Assembly (NCBI GenBank): GCA_910584635.1 | Contig: CAJUBA010000008.1 | Span: 3,617-67,616, forward strand | Reading direction: 5' to 3' | Source of the DNA: an uncultured Christensenella sp. | GTDB lineage: Bacteria; Bacillota; Clostridia; Christensenellales; UBA3700 | DNA: 64,000 bases | Shown: one piece after another, positions 36,235 through 44,135 of the stretch | Layout: each line of letters opens with the position of its first letter | How positions within the stretch are numbered: position 1 is the stretch's first letter | The notes under the pieces: generated by a model | Databases searched by the model: none | What the model saw: only the letters and a program-made list of their open reading frames with translations | Told to the model about the DNA's origin: nothing | Program-made: the position numbers and the translations under genes

Positions 36235-36474
36235 ATGAGAGAAATTATACTGAAAATCGATGAAGTAAAACGTCGCGTGGGTATGATAGTAGGTCAGCCT
36301 ATGACATTCGAGATAAACCGCGGACGCAACAAATTTGTGAAATTCGAAGGTTATGTTCAAGACGCCTATCCCGCTATATTTACGGTGCGCTGTCTTATGG
36401 AAGGAGAAGACGAATTGCAGTCTTATTCATACAACGATATTCTTACCCGAAACGTCAAGATAAACAAAAAATAA
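36235..36474 (+). CDS. veg: Veg family protein (DUF1021)
   Basis: 79 residues from the ATG at 36235; a TTG at 36217 is in frame but has no ribosome binding site. 'GQPMTFEINRGRNKFVKFEGYVQDAYPAIFTVRC' and the closing 'SYSYNDILTRNVKI' match the Veg family, a small SH3-like barrel protein that in B. subtilis influences biofilm matrix and spore outgrowth. The veg, SipL-type, ispE neighbourhood recurs in Clostridia. Confidence 0.88.
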   Translation: MREIILKIDEVKRRVGMIVGQPMTFEINRGRNKFVKFEGYVQDAYPAIFTVRCLMEGEDELQSYSYNDILTRNVKINKK

Positions 36475-36542
36475 TTTTTTAGTCATATCCGAGTAATCCG
36501 CTCAATATAATTATTGTGTAAAAACATAATTGCGGAGGATAT

Positions 36543-38045
36543 ATGGCAATCAATACTATTTTTAAGAGCGTAAGCGCAGATTACGAAAGGAATTTGGACG
36601 GCAAACAGATTGTTATGCAGTGCAACTTCGACACGACTTCCAAAGGGGGCGTAAGCAAAGTTTGCGCTTTATCCGGCGATGTCAGAATTACAAAAACACA
36701 GACTATGTCCAAGCAGATTAAGACAAGCGGAAGAGTATCTATCAAACTTGTCTATTTGGACGCGGAAGGAAAACTAAATAATTTCGATTATATTTCCGAT
36801 TTTTCCGAAGACATAAACAACGACGGCGTCGTTTCGGATATGCCTTGTATCGTTAGAGCGAGCGTAGTGGATATTCAATCGGGTATTACCGGCGCGGAGA
36901 TAAAAGTTCAAACCGTAGTGGAACTTATGCCTGCCGTCGTTGAAATCAACACGGTAGAAGTACTCGAAGACGCGGAAGACGCTTTGACGTTGAAACAGGA
37001 ACAGCAGTATCAGAAATATATTTGCTCGGTAGACGAATGCGTGGAAGTCAGCGACGAGTATTCGTGCGGAGCGAAGGTAGACGACGTATTGTTTTTCGAC
37101 GCCAAGGCTATTGTCGGCGACGTGGATAATTCGGACGGCAAACTTGTCATTACCGGTCGCGCCGAAGTAAGTCTTATCTATATGAGCGAAGGCGTTGTTT
37201 CAACCAAAAACTTTAATATTCCTTTCGCTCAGGAACTTGCAGTAAGAGATGAAAATCTCAGCGCTTGCATAACCGCTAACGTAAAAGAAAACAGACTTGT
37301 CATCGAGGGTTCGGAGAGCGACAATACTTTCAAAATTTCCGTCAACGTTGAATTGCAAGGATTTGTAATGCAGACCTGCCTCATTGACGCGGTAACCGAT
37401 CTTTACAGTCCTACCAACGCTTTGGACGTGAGCGTAGAGGAAGTTTGTTTCGACAGACAGGACGCTTTGATGCGCTTTGAAGAAAAAATAGGCGGAAGCG
37501 TAACGGTTGAGAATACCGACGAGAGAATCAAAAGCATTTGCAGTTGTATAGTTACTCAAAACAATCTTTCAAACCTCGTCGCTATGGACGGCGCGCTACT
37601 TGCGGAGGGAGTGCTTAACACTTCCGTGATATACGAAACGGAAGAGGGCGCGTACAAGTGTATGCAAGTAGAACTTCCTTATTCTCTTCAGTTTGACGCT
37701 CCGAGCGTTGTTTCATCGACTATGCTCAGCGGATGCGCTATCGCGACGGATTGTTCGTATAAAGTAAAAAGAGACAGAGAAGTGGAAATTGCGGCGGGTA
37801 TCGTTATTTCCGTATGCGCTATGACTAGAGTGAAAAATACAGTTGTCAAAGGCGTTGAAGAAGGCGAAGAAATCGCCGCCGATTCAAACGCAATCAGCAT
37901 ATATTTGCCCGACAAAGGCGAGAGCATTTGGCAGGTTGCAAAGACTTTGGGAATGCCGATAGAGAGCATAAAAGAGCAGAATCCCGATCTCGGCGCGCTT
38001 ATGGCGGGCGACGAAAGAATCGTCATTTACAGAGAGATAGGTTGA
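36543..38045 (+). CDS. SipL-like protein: DUF3794 repeats plus LysM
   Basis: 500 residues. Two to three DUF3794 (SipL/SPOCS) beta-rich repeats cover about residues 30-440, with recurring 'SGRVSIKLVYLD', 'TGRAEVSLIYMSEG' and 'EGVLNTSVIYETEE' strands. A LysM domain ends the protein: 'YLPDKGESIWQVAKTLGMPIESIKEQNPDL' region, about 450-500. In Clostridioides difficile SipL binds SpoIVA and is needed for spore-coat localisation. Whether this organism sporulates cannot be judged from one gene. No signal peptide. GGAGG ribosome binding site. Confidence 0.85.
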   Translation: MAINTIFKSVSADYERNLDGKQIVMQCNFDTTSKGGVSKVCALSGDVRITKTQTMSKQIKTSGRVSIKLVYLDAEGKLNNFDYISDFSEDINNDGVVSDMPCIVRASVVDIQSGITGAEIKVQTVVELMPAVVEINTVEVLEDAEDALTLKQEQQYQKYICSVDECVEVSDEYSCGAKVDDVLFFDAKAIVGDVDNSDGKLVITGRAEVSLIYMSEGVVSTKNFNIPFAQELAVRDENLSACITANVKENRLVIEGSESDNTFKISVNVELQGFVMQTCLIDAVTDLYSPTNALDVSVEEVCFDRQDALMRFEEKIGGSVTVENTDERIKSICSCIVTQNNLSNLVAMDGALLAEGVLNTSVIYETEEGAYKCMQVELPYSLQFDAPSVVSSTMLSGCAIATDCSYKVKRDREVEIAAGIVISVCAMTRVKNTVVKGVEEGEEIAADSNAISIYLPDKGESIWQVAKTLGMPIESIKEQNPDLGALMAGDERIVIYREIG

Positions 38046-38067
38046 TTGCAAAATATCCTCGAATATA

Positions 38068-38107
38068 GGCGGACGGCAGGCGAAACACTGCCGTTCGCCT
38101 TGTTTTT
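38068..38107 (+). terminator. Rho-independent terminator
   Basis: 12-bp GC-rich stem (38068-38079 with 38088-38099, one wobble) followed by a T run. Confidence 0.88.
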
Positions 38108-38199
38108 TACAAAAAATTTGCATACCTTGAAATACTTTTACGTCCAACGTATTGATAAGAAATATTTGCTGTGTTACAATAAAGTCGAAGAGGTAAGTT

Positions 38200-39087
38200 A
38201 TGGATAAATTTATTCAGGGTTGTATGCGAATAAAAAATATGTCCGTCGCAGAGGTCAGAACGCTTATAGAAAGCAATTTGAGCGCGGGCATAAATACGTT
38301 TGACCATGCTGATATTTACGGCGAAGGGGAATGTGAAATTCTTTTCGGAAAGGCGTTGAAGGAAGATCCGTCGCTAAGAGATAAAATTGTTTTACAGACA
38401 AAATGCGGGATAGTCAAGGATCTTTCCTGCCATAGATACGACAACAGTACCAACTATATTATAGACAGTGTTCATAAAAGTCTTAACCGCCTTAGAGTGG
38501 ACAAGATAGACAGGCTGCTTATCCATAGACCGGACGCGCTTATGAATCCCGACGAAGTTGCGAAAGCGTTTGACAGGCTTTATAGCGAAGGAGTTGTCGA
38601 TCGTTTCGGCGTAAGCAATTTTTCGGGCAACCAAATAGCGTTACTGTCATCCTCGCTAAGACAAAAGATAGAATTCAACCAGATAAGACTGAGTATAGCG
38701 CATTGTCCGGCGATTGAAAACGGGGTTAATTTCAACCGTTACAACGACGGCGGAATAAACAGAGATTTCGGGACTTTGGAATACTGCAGAATGAACAAGA
38801 TTCAGATACAGTGTTATTCTCCTTATAAGGGAAAGAAGAAGTCTTTTATCGGAGATTACAGGTATCCGAAACTCAACAAATTGCTCAAAGAACTCGCTTT
38901 CAAATACGAGGCTCAACCCAACGCGATTGCGGCGGCTTGGCTTTTGAAACATCCTGCGGAGTTTGCCGTAATAAACGGCACGACAAAACCCGACAGAGTA
39001 GCGCAAATAGCAAAAGCGGAAAATATAAATCTTACTAGAAGCGAGTGGTACGAACTATATCTTGCCTTAGGAAGGAAATTGCCGTAA
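38200..39087 (+). CDS. Aldo/keto reductase (YdhF-like)
   Basis: 295 residues. The catalytic tetrad is visible: Asp and Tyr in 'DHADIYGEGECE', Lys in 'LQTKCGI' and His in 'LLIHRPD'. 'RFGVSNFSGNQI' and 'VINGTTKPDRV' are NADPH-binding segments. The sequence layout fits the YdhF subgroup of cytoplasmic oxidoreductases. Substrate unknown. It lies 6 bp before ispE and probably shares its transcript. Confidence 0.9.
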   Translation: MDKFIQGCMRIKNMSVAEVRTLIESNLSAGINTFDHADIYGEGECEILFGKALKEDPSLRDKIVLQTKCGIVKDLSCHRYDNSTNYIIDSVHKSLNRLRVDKIDRLLIHRPDALMNPDEVAKAFDRLYSEGVVDRFGVSNFSGNQIALLSSSLRQKIEFNQIRLSIAHCPAIENGVNFNRYNDGGINRDFGTLEYCRMNKIQIQCYSPYKGKKKSFIGDYRYPKLNKLLKELAFKYEAQPNAIAAAWLLKHPAEFAVINGTTKPDRVAQIAKAENINLTRSEWYELYLALGRKLP

Positions 39088-39093
39088 TTATTT

Positions 39094-39885
39094 ATGGAAA
39101 CAGTTAAAGTAAAAGTTTACGCAAAAATAAATCTATATCTAGACGTTACCGGCGTACGCGCCGACGGCTATCACGAATTGGATATGCTCAACGTTTCCGC
39201 AAATATTTTCGATACCGTTCGCGCTTGCAAAAGCGACAAAAATTTAGTATTCATGGACGGACGACAAGTTGCCCAAGACAACACCGCTTATAAATCGCTT
39301 GCGCTTTTAGAAAAAAATTTCAACGTCAAAATGAAAATAGAAATACAAAAGGGAATACCTTTTTCGGCAGGGATGGGAGGCTCGTCGGCAGACGCGAGCG
39401 GAGTATTTTATTGCGCTCATAAACTGTACGGTATTCCTATTGAAAATCTCTTGCCTTTGGCTTTGAAAGTTGGTTGCGACGTTCCGTATATGATTTACGG
39501 CGGAGGCGCTATTGTGCGCGGAGCGGGAGAAATCGTCATTCCCAAGACGATGCCTCAAATGTTTTTAGTCGTATGCCAACAGGAATACGGCGCGTCGACA
39601 AAAGACATTTACCGTCAATATGATAAAATCGGAGCGGACGGTAAAAACAGCGAGCATTTCAACGCTTTGGAGAAAGCGGCAATATCTCTTAATCCGAAAA
39701 TCGCGCTTGCGAAAGAAAAGTTACTTGAATTTACCGACGAAGTATTTATGACAGGGAGCGGAAGCGCTTACGTCGGAGTTTTCGACAGTTTGGAAGAAGC
39801 GAAAAAATGCGAAGAATCCATCGGGGATTGCATTTTCAAATCTACGGCAATCACGACTTTGCGCGGAATCGAAATTTTGCAGTAA
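39094..39885 (+). CDS. ispE: 4-diphosphocytidyl-2-C-methyl-D-erythritol kinase
   Basis: 263 residues, GHMP kinase. 'VYAKINLYLDVTGVRADGYHEL' is the IspE N-terminal signature, 'IPFSAGMGGSSADAS' the ATP phosphate loop, and 'FMTGSGSAYVGVF' the third GHMP motif. It phosphorylates CDP-ME in the non-mevalonate isoprenoid pathway, which also supplies undecaprenyl carrier for the surface glycans. The ribosome binding site is weak (AGGAAA about 17 bases upstream), so translation may depend on the reductase gene. Confidence 0.95.
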   Translation: METVKVKVYAKINLYLDVTGVRADGYHELDMLNVSANIFDTVRACKSDKNLVFMDGRQVAQDNTAYKSLALLEKNFNVKMKIEIQKGIPFSAGMGGSSADASGVFYCAHKLYGIPIENLLPLALKVGCDVPYMIYGGGAIVRGAGEIVIPKTMPQMFLVVCQQEYGASTKDIYRQYDKIGADGKNSEHFNALEKAAISLNPKIALAKEKLLEFTDEVFMTGSGSAYVGVFDSLEEAKKCEESIGDCIFKSTAITTLRGIEILQ

Positions 39886-40154
39886 AATTAGCCTAAATTA
39901 AAAAATTTTTATTTTATCTCCTCAACTAATTGTGTATATATTGTATACTTTATAACAATATATTGTGTATATCTGCAAAATTATTCATTTTTCAGAAGTT
40001 TTACGTCTTTTGTAAGATTTAGTATCTTTTTGGCTAAAATTCTGTTATTATGAGAGCAATAGTAAAATAAGATGGATATAAAATAAACAAAAGACAAGTA
40101 TATATCCAACATATAATCAATCTATTATCCGTTTTTCTATATAGGGTAGTAATT
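39886..40154. other. AT-rich gap before a surface-protein gene
   Basis: 269 bp with no gene. It holds an 11-bp direct repeat ATTGTGTATAT at 39929-39939 and 39962-39972 (33 bp apart) and an inverted repeat TGGATATA (40073-40080) / TATATCCA (40101-40108). No convincing -35/-10 pair or terminator was found. Confidence 0.45.
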
Positions 40155-43100
40155 ATGGGGGAGTGTAGAGTGTCGAAGGCTCGTAAAGGAGTTGTCCTGA
40201 TTATTTCTTTTGCAATTTTTGCTTTCGTATTATTTACGGGATTACGCTCAAATTCTCCTAAATTCAATAATAATGCAACTTATAATTATTTCGATTATTC
40301 CGACTGTTTAACTTTTATAAATTCAAACGAAAACGTTCCTGTTGACGCGGTAAGTATAGGCGATGAAACTCAACTGAAAGAATTTCTGCTCGGCGAAGAG
40401 GAGTACGGTTATCTAATCGCGGACATTTCTCTTGATTGGGACGGCGTCGGTTCGACGGTAAATTTCGCCAACGGCAGAACGCTTGACGGAAGAGGTCATA
40501 CCGTAACTTTGTCAGATAAAGACGCAGATGCAGACGTATACGACGATTCTTTCGGAGCGAGCATTATGAATTGGAGCGGATTTGCGCGCAATATCAATTA
40601 CGGTCTTTTCGTCAGCGTCAATTCGGGAGTAATTAAAAATATAGTATTCGAATATTTCGATAGAGTTTGCGCAGTCAACGACGGCAACGTAGCGATAAAC
40701 GGAGCGGGAATAGTTTGCGGAGAAAACAGGGGAAGTATCGAAAACTGCGAATTGAACGCAAGGGGCGAATTTTTATATTATTACATAGACGGGATAGATG
40801 GAAGTTGTGAATTTCAAACTCATTTCGGCGGATTTGCAGGTAAGAACGGCGGTCGTATAATAAACGTCAAAGCCGATTACACGGATTTCTATTTGAGATT
40901 GAGAACTATTGCCGATTCCGAAGATATGTTCGGAGAGAGCATGATAGAAGCGAAGACTTGCGCCGGCGGTATAGCGGGTTGTATGAGCGATATATCGGCA
41001 GAGTGTAGCAATATTGTTATATCGGGAAGGAACGTTGTCTTCAATCTTACTTCCAACGGCATAGGAAACGCAAAAGAATATCGGCACGCGGGCGCGGTTG
41101 TCGCGGATATGTCGAACGGCGGAAGAGTGAACAACGTCATAGTGGATTTCTCTCCCGAATATACGGAAGAACTCAACAGCGGAAGCGCAGTTTCCAAAAA
41201 CGCGGTAGTCTATTGCGGAGAAGCGACTAATGTTACCGCAGTAAACACGTATGACGGCGGAAATAATATCTTAAGTACCAACTGCGGTTGCGATAAGCAT
41301 AAATACGATTATTGCAATTCGGTATATACCGACGAACTCACTGACTTTAATTTGGGTATGAACGGTAAAGGAGAACAGATAATAGAAATTATACCTGTAA
41401 ACGGCTACGTTGAAAGTCTGTCTTTTACAAAATATCATATAGAAAACGGCGGTTTTCAAATTGACTCTTCAACTTGCGAAGAGAGTATGGAAAACTTTAA
41501 CTCCTACAACTTTGACGCCAGATGGATTAACGGAAATGTTTTCAAGATTTCTCCTTATCAAGCGTCCGGTAATTGCTGTTGGGAAATAAAAGCGTCTTCT
41601 TGGCGCGCCGTGGAATTTGAATTTTCCGACGGCAAGAGTATGACGTATACCGGCGACGACTTTATAAACCATTTTATAAAATTGAAAATCGTCGGAGGAG
41701 ATTATATCGATTGCGACCTATCCGAGTTTAATTTGTGTAACGCGGACGAAAGAATATACGAAGCGGTTGACGTCGGCGAGTATAGTCTGAATATAAAGCC
41801 TATTGTGAAATACGGCAGAGAGTTTTTGTACTACGACGGGCAGAATCGCTTAGTAGCGCCGTTCTTGCCAAATCACGGCGACGAAATTCATACTTGTACT
41901 GTCCAACCCGGCGAAGCGATCGCTTTGCAAGAACCTGTCGATTGGACTAAAAACAATTTTGAGTTTGCATTGAAAGACGGCGTCGAAAACGCCGTCGACG
42001 GACTGGTTTATACGATAGACGGAGGGAATCCTCATATAGAAAATTCGCTTGCAATTCATCACGTAGAAGATTCCGCGCCGTCGGGAAGCGAATATAGAGT
42101 TTATCTTACAAAAGAGGGTAAAAGAGTTACGAACGATTATGTTTTTGTCGCCAAAGTCGACGTTTGCGCTCCCGTAGTAGAAAGCGTTGATTTTAAGTAT
42201 CCGATCGACGGAAAATATTATAGAGAAAACGCAATATCGCTAAAAATCGTAGATAGAGCGAGCGGAGTAGCGTCTGTCAAAATGAACGGAATGGATATGG
42301 AAATGAAAGACGGCTGTTATGTCGCTAATATAAACGTTTCGGGGAATTATAGAATTGTTGCGATTGATAATATGGAAAACGTACTCGTTTATTCTTTCGA
42401 CGCTTTAATCGACGACGTTATACCTACTTTGAGCGTTGACGCTTATGCAGGCGAGGTTAAATATGAAAGCGGAAAACTCGTCTCGTCAAACGTTAAATTC
42501 CTAGCGAGCGCGGTATTCGGAGAATGCGGAGGAGAAATTCAATACAGACTGGACGGCGGCGAGTGGCAAGTTTATAAGGAATCGCTTTTAGTAAAAGAAT
42601 CCGCGCTAGTCGAATTCAGAGCGCTCTCTTACTCCTGCGATGAGGAAGGTAATCTTCAAAGCGCAATAATTGTTTACGATACCAAAATCAAGCCTCCTAC
42701 GCCGGTATTGGACATAACGGCAGACTGGTTTTGTATTGATAAAAACAAAGAGTACGACGCGACCGATAAGATTGCAAATATTGAACTTAATCTGTTAAAT
42801 CAAGACGTTATGGCAAACTTTTTGACTGTACGCGGCTTGGAATTTTCCGCGCGTTACAGCGATACGAACGCGGGCGAGAATATCAAAATAATCATAGATA
42901 TTTGGACCAAAGATAATGCCGATATCATTATCAATAATCTTACCGACGGAATATACGGCGCTATTTTCAGAAGAAAGGTAACGGTTACTTTGATAAGCGC
43001 CGAAGGTACTTACGGAAGCGAGCAAAGAAATTATGCGTATGAAGTGGCAAACGCTTTTGACGATATAGATTTGCAATTTGAATCCAACGCCGATATACGT

Positions 43101-43763
43101 TCCATTCCCGACGCAGAGGACTACCGTTTTTGGTTGAAAGAATCAGAGTACGGCAATTATACCGTAGAAAACTTCCGAGATATAAACTCTTATGATTGCG
43201 GTGGCAAACTGATTGTCAACAAAGCGGTTATTTATAAGTTGGCGAACGACGAAAGCGAATTTCTCGATTTAGATACCCAAAGCATAGCGAATCTTAAATT
43301 TATCTTTACGGACGCGATAGACAGTAGTGTAATACACTTGTTGGATACTTCTTATTTGAGCGCGGGCGACGGAGCGTATTTGCCTACCGACAGTATAAAT
43401 GAACCCGGTACCTATACGATAAAACTTTATATGCCCGACGATCTCAAACTTATGTACGTTCTTGACGACAGTCTTTATGAAATTCAACTCAAAATCAAAG
43501 AAGCCTCTACGCATGACGAAGAAATTCCGCCTATCGAGGGAAGCGACGAAGAGGAAATTTTGCCCGACGGGGATTTAAGCGACGAAAACGAAAATAATTT
43601 CGAAGACGTCGGCGAAGTCGAAAATAATGACTCTTTGTATTACGCAAACGGTAAATCTTATTCTAAAGTTTTGACGGGCGTTTGTATTGTCGGCGTTTCT
43701 ACAATAGGCGTTTGCGCGGCGAGCGTTTGTATAAATCTTCGCGTTAAAAGAAAAAGAAAGTAA
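40155..43763 (+). CDS. Large membrane-anchored surface protein with GLUG-like and Ig-like regions
   Basis: 1,202 residues from the ATG, or 1,197 from a GTG at 40170 that has a better ribosome binding site (GGGGAG, 40158-40163). A signal anchor (about residues 11-29) is followed by a GLUG-like beta-helical part ('GRTLDGRGHTVTL', 'GAGIVCGENRGSIENC', 'GGFAGKNGGRIINV', about 100-400). Ig-like beta domains ('VDRASGVASVKMNG', 'IQYRLDGGEWQVYKES') come next, then an acidic linker (Glu/Asp, about 1110-1165) and a C-terminal transmembrane helix with a basic tail RVKRKRK. Extracellular, function unknown; adhesion or matrix binding is plausible. Confidence 0.88.
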   Translation: MGECRVSKARKGVVLIISFAIFAFVLFTGLRSNSPKFNNNATYNYFDYSDCLTFINSNENVPVDAVSIGDETQLKEFLLGEEEYGYLIADISLDWDGVGSTVNFANGRTLDGRGHTVTLSDKDADADVYDDSFGASIMNWSGFARNINYGLFVSVNSGVIKNIVFEYFDRVCAVNDGNVAINGAGIVCGENRGSIENCELNARGEFLYYYIDGIDGSCEFQTHFGGFAGKNGGRIINVKADYTDFYLRLRTIADSEDMFGESMIEAKTCAGGIAGCMSDISAECSNIVISGRNVVFNLTSNGIGNAKEYRHAGAVVADMSNGGRVNNVIVDFSPEYTEELNSGSAVSKNAVVYCGEATNVTAVNTYDGGNNILSTNCGCDKHKYDYCNSVYTDELTDFNLGMNGKGEQIIEIIPVNGYVESLSFTKYHIENGGFQIDSSTCEESMENFNSYNFDARWINGNVFKISPYQASGNCCWEIKASSWRAVEFEFSDGKSMTYTGDDFINHFIKLKIVGGDYIDCDLSEFNLCNADERIYEAVDVGEYSLNIKPIVKYGREFLYYDGQNRLVAPFLPNHGDEIHTCTVQPGEAIALQEPVDWTKNNFEFALKDGVENAVDGLVYTIDGGNPHIENSLAIHHVEDSAPSGSEYRVYLTKEGKRVTNDYVFVAKVDVCAPVVESVDFKYPIDGKYYRENAISLKIVDRASGVASVKMNGMDMEMKDGCYVANINVSGNYRIVAIDNMENVLVYSFDALIDDVIPTLSVDAYAGEVKYESGKLVSSNVKFLASAVFGECGGEIQYRLDGGEWQVYKESLLVKESALVEFRALSYSCDEEGNLQSAIIVYDTKIKPPTPVLDITADWFCIDKNKEYDATDKIANIELNLLNQDVMANFLTVRGLEFSARYSDTNAGENIKIIIDIWTKDNADIIINNLTDGIYGAIFRRKVTVTLISAEGTYGSEQRNYAYEVANAFDDIDLQFESNADIRSIPDAEDYRFWLKESEYGNYTVENFRDINSYDCGGKLIVNKAVIYKLANDESEFLDLDTQSIANLKFIFTDAIDSSVIHLLDTSYLSAGDGAYLPTDSINEPGTYTIKLYMPDDLKLMYVLDDSLYEIQLKIKEASTHDEEIPPIEGSDEEEILPDGDLSDENENNFEDVGEVENNDSLYYANGKSYSKVLTGVCIVGVSTIGVCAASVCINLRVKRKRK

Positions 43764-43805
43764 AAAAATTTTTCGAAAATTTTGTAATTTTTTGCGTAAT
43801 AGTAC

Positions 43806-43834
43806 TTGACAATAAAAATTTTGAATAATATAAT
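43806..43834 (+). promoter_or_regulatory. feoAB promoter
   Basis: Consensus TTGACA (43806-43811), 17-bp spacer, TATAAT (43829-43834). Confidence 0.88.
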
Positions 43835-43885
43835 GTTAGCACAGGTTAACTTTGCTAACCGATATTTTTTATCGCAATAGTTAGC
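43835..43885 (+). promoter_or_regulatory. feo operator/leader with three GTTAGC-type arms
   Basis: GTTAGCA (43835-43841) is inverted as TGCTAAC (43853-43859), a 25-bp dyad directly after the -10 box. GTTAGC recurs at 43880-43885, so the middle arm can pair with either neighbour; the downstream option is strengthened by CGAT/ATCG. The dyad suggests a DtxR/IdeR-like iron repressor site. Fe control is inferred from the feo genes. Confidence 0.55.
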
Positions 43886-43916
43886 CATGTATAACTTTTA
43901 ATGAGAGGAGATTCTT

Positions 43917-44135
43917 ATGCGGCTGATAATATCGCCACAAGGCAAAGAGATGAGAGTAAAAAAAATAAGCGCTGATGCGAAGACGAAAAACAGATTGCAA
44001 AATATCGGAATTACAGAAGGGTGCAATATTACGCTTTTGCAATCCAATTTCGGAGACGTGATAGTAAGAGTAAGAGATTGCAGGATCGCTATGAATAAAG
44101 ACGCGGCAAGCAATATTGAGGTGGAGGAGATATGA
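43917..44135 (+). CDS. feoA: Ferrous iron transport protein A
   Basis: 72 residues, an SH3-like domain. 'KTKNRLQNIGITEGCNITLLQSNFGDVIVRVRDCRIAMNKDAASNIEV' is the typical FeoA pattern. It acts at the cytoplasmic side as a partner of FeoB. GAGGAG ribosome binding site; the ATGA overlap with feoB indicates coupled translation. Confidence 0.95.
   Translation: MRLIISPQGKEMRVKKISADAKTKNRLQNIGITEGCNITLLQSNFGDVIVRVRDCRIAMNKDAASNIEVEEI

Noticed and set aside
36543..38045. Proof that the organism forms spores
   Set aside because: DUF3794/LysM proteins also occur in non-sporulating relatives, and no other sporulation-specific gene is in the window.
39929..40108. Second invertible promoter before the surface gene at 40155
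   Set aside because: The repeats here are direct, or too short (8 bp) as inverted repeats, and no promoter-like element lies between them.
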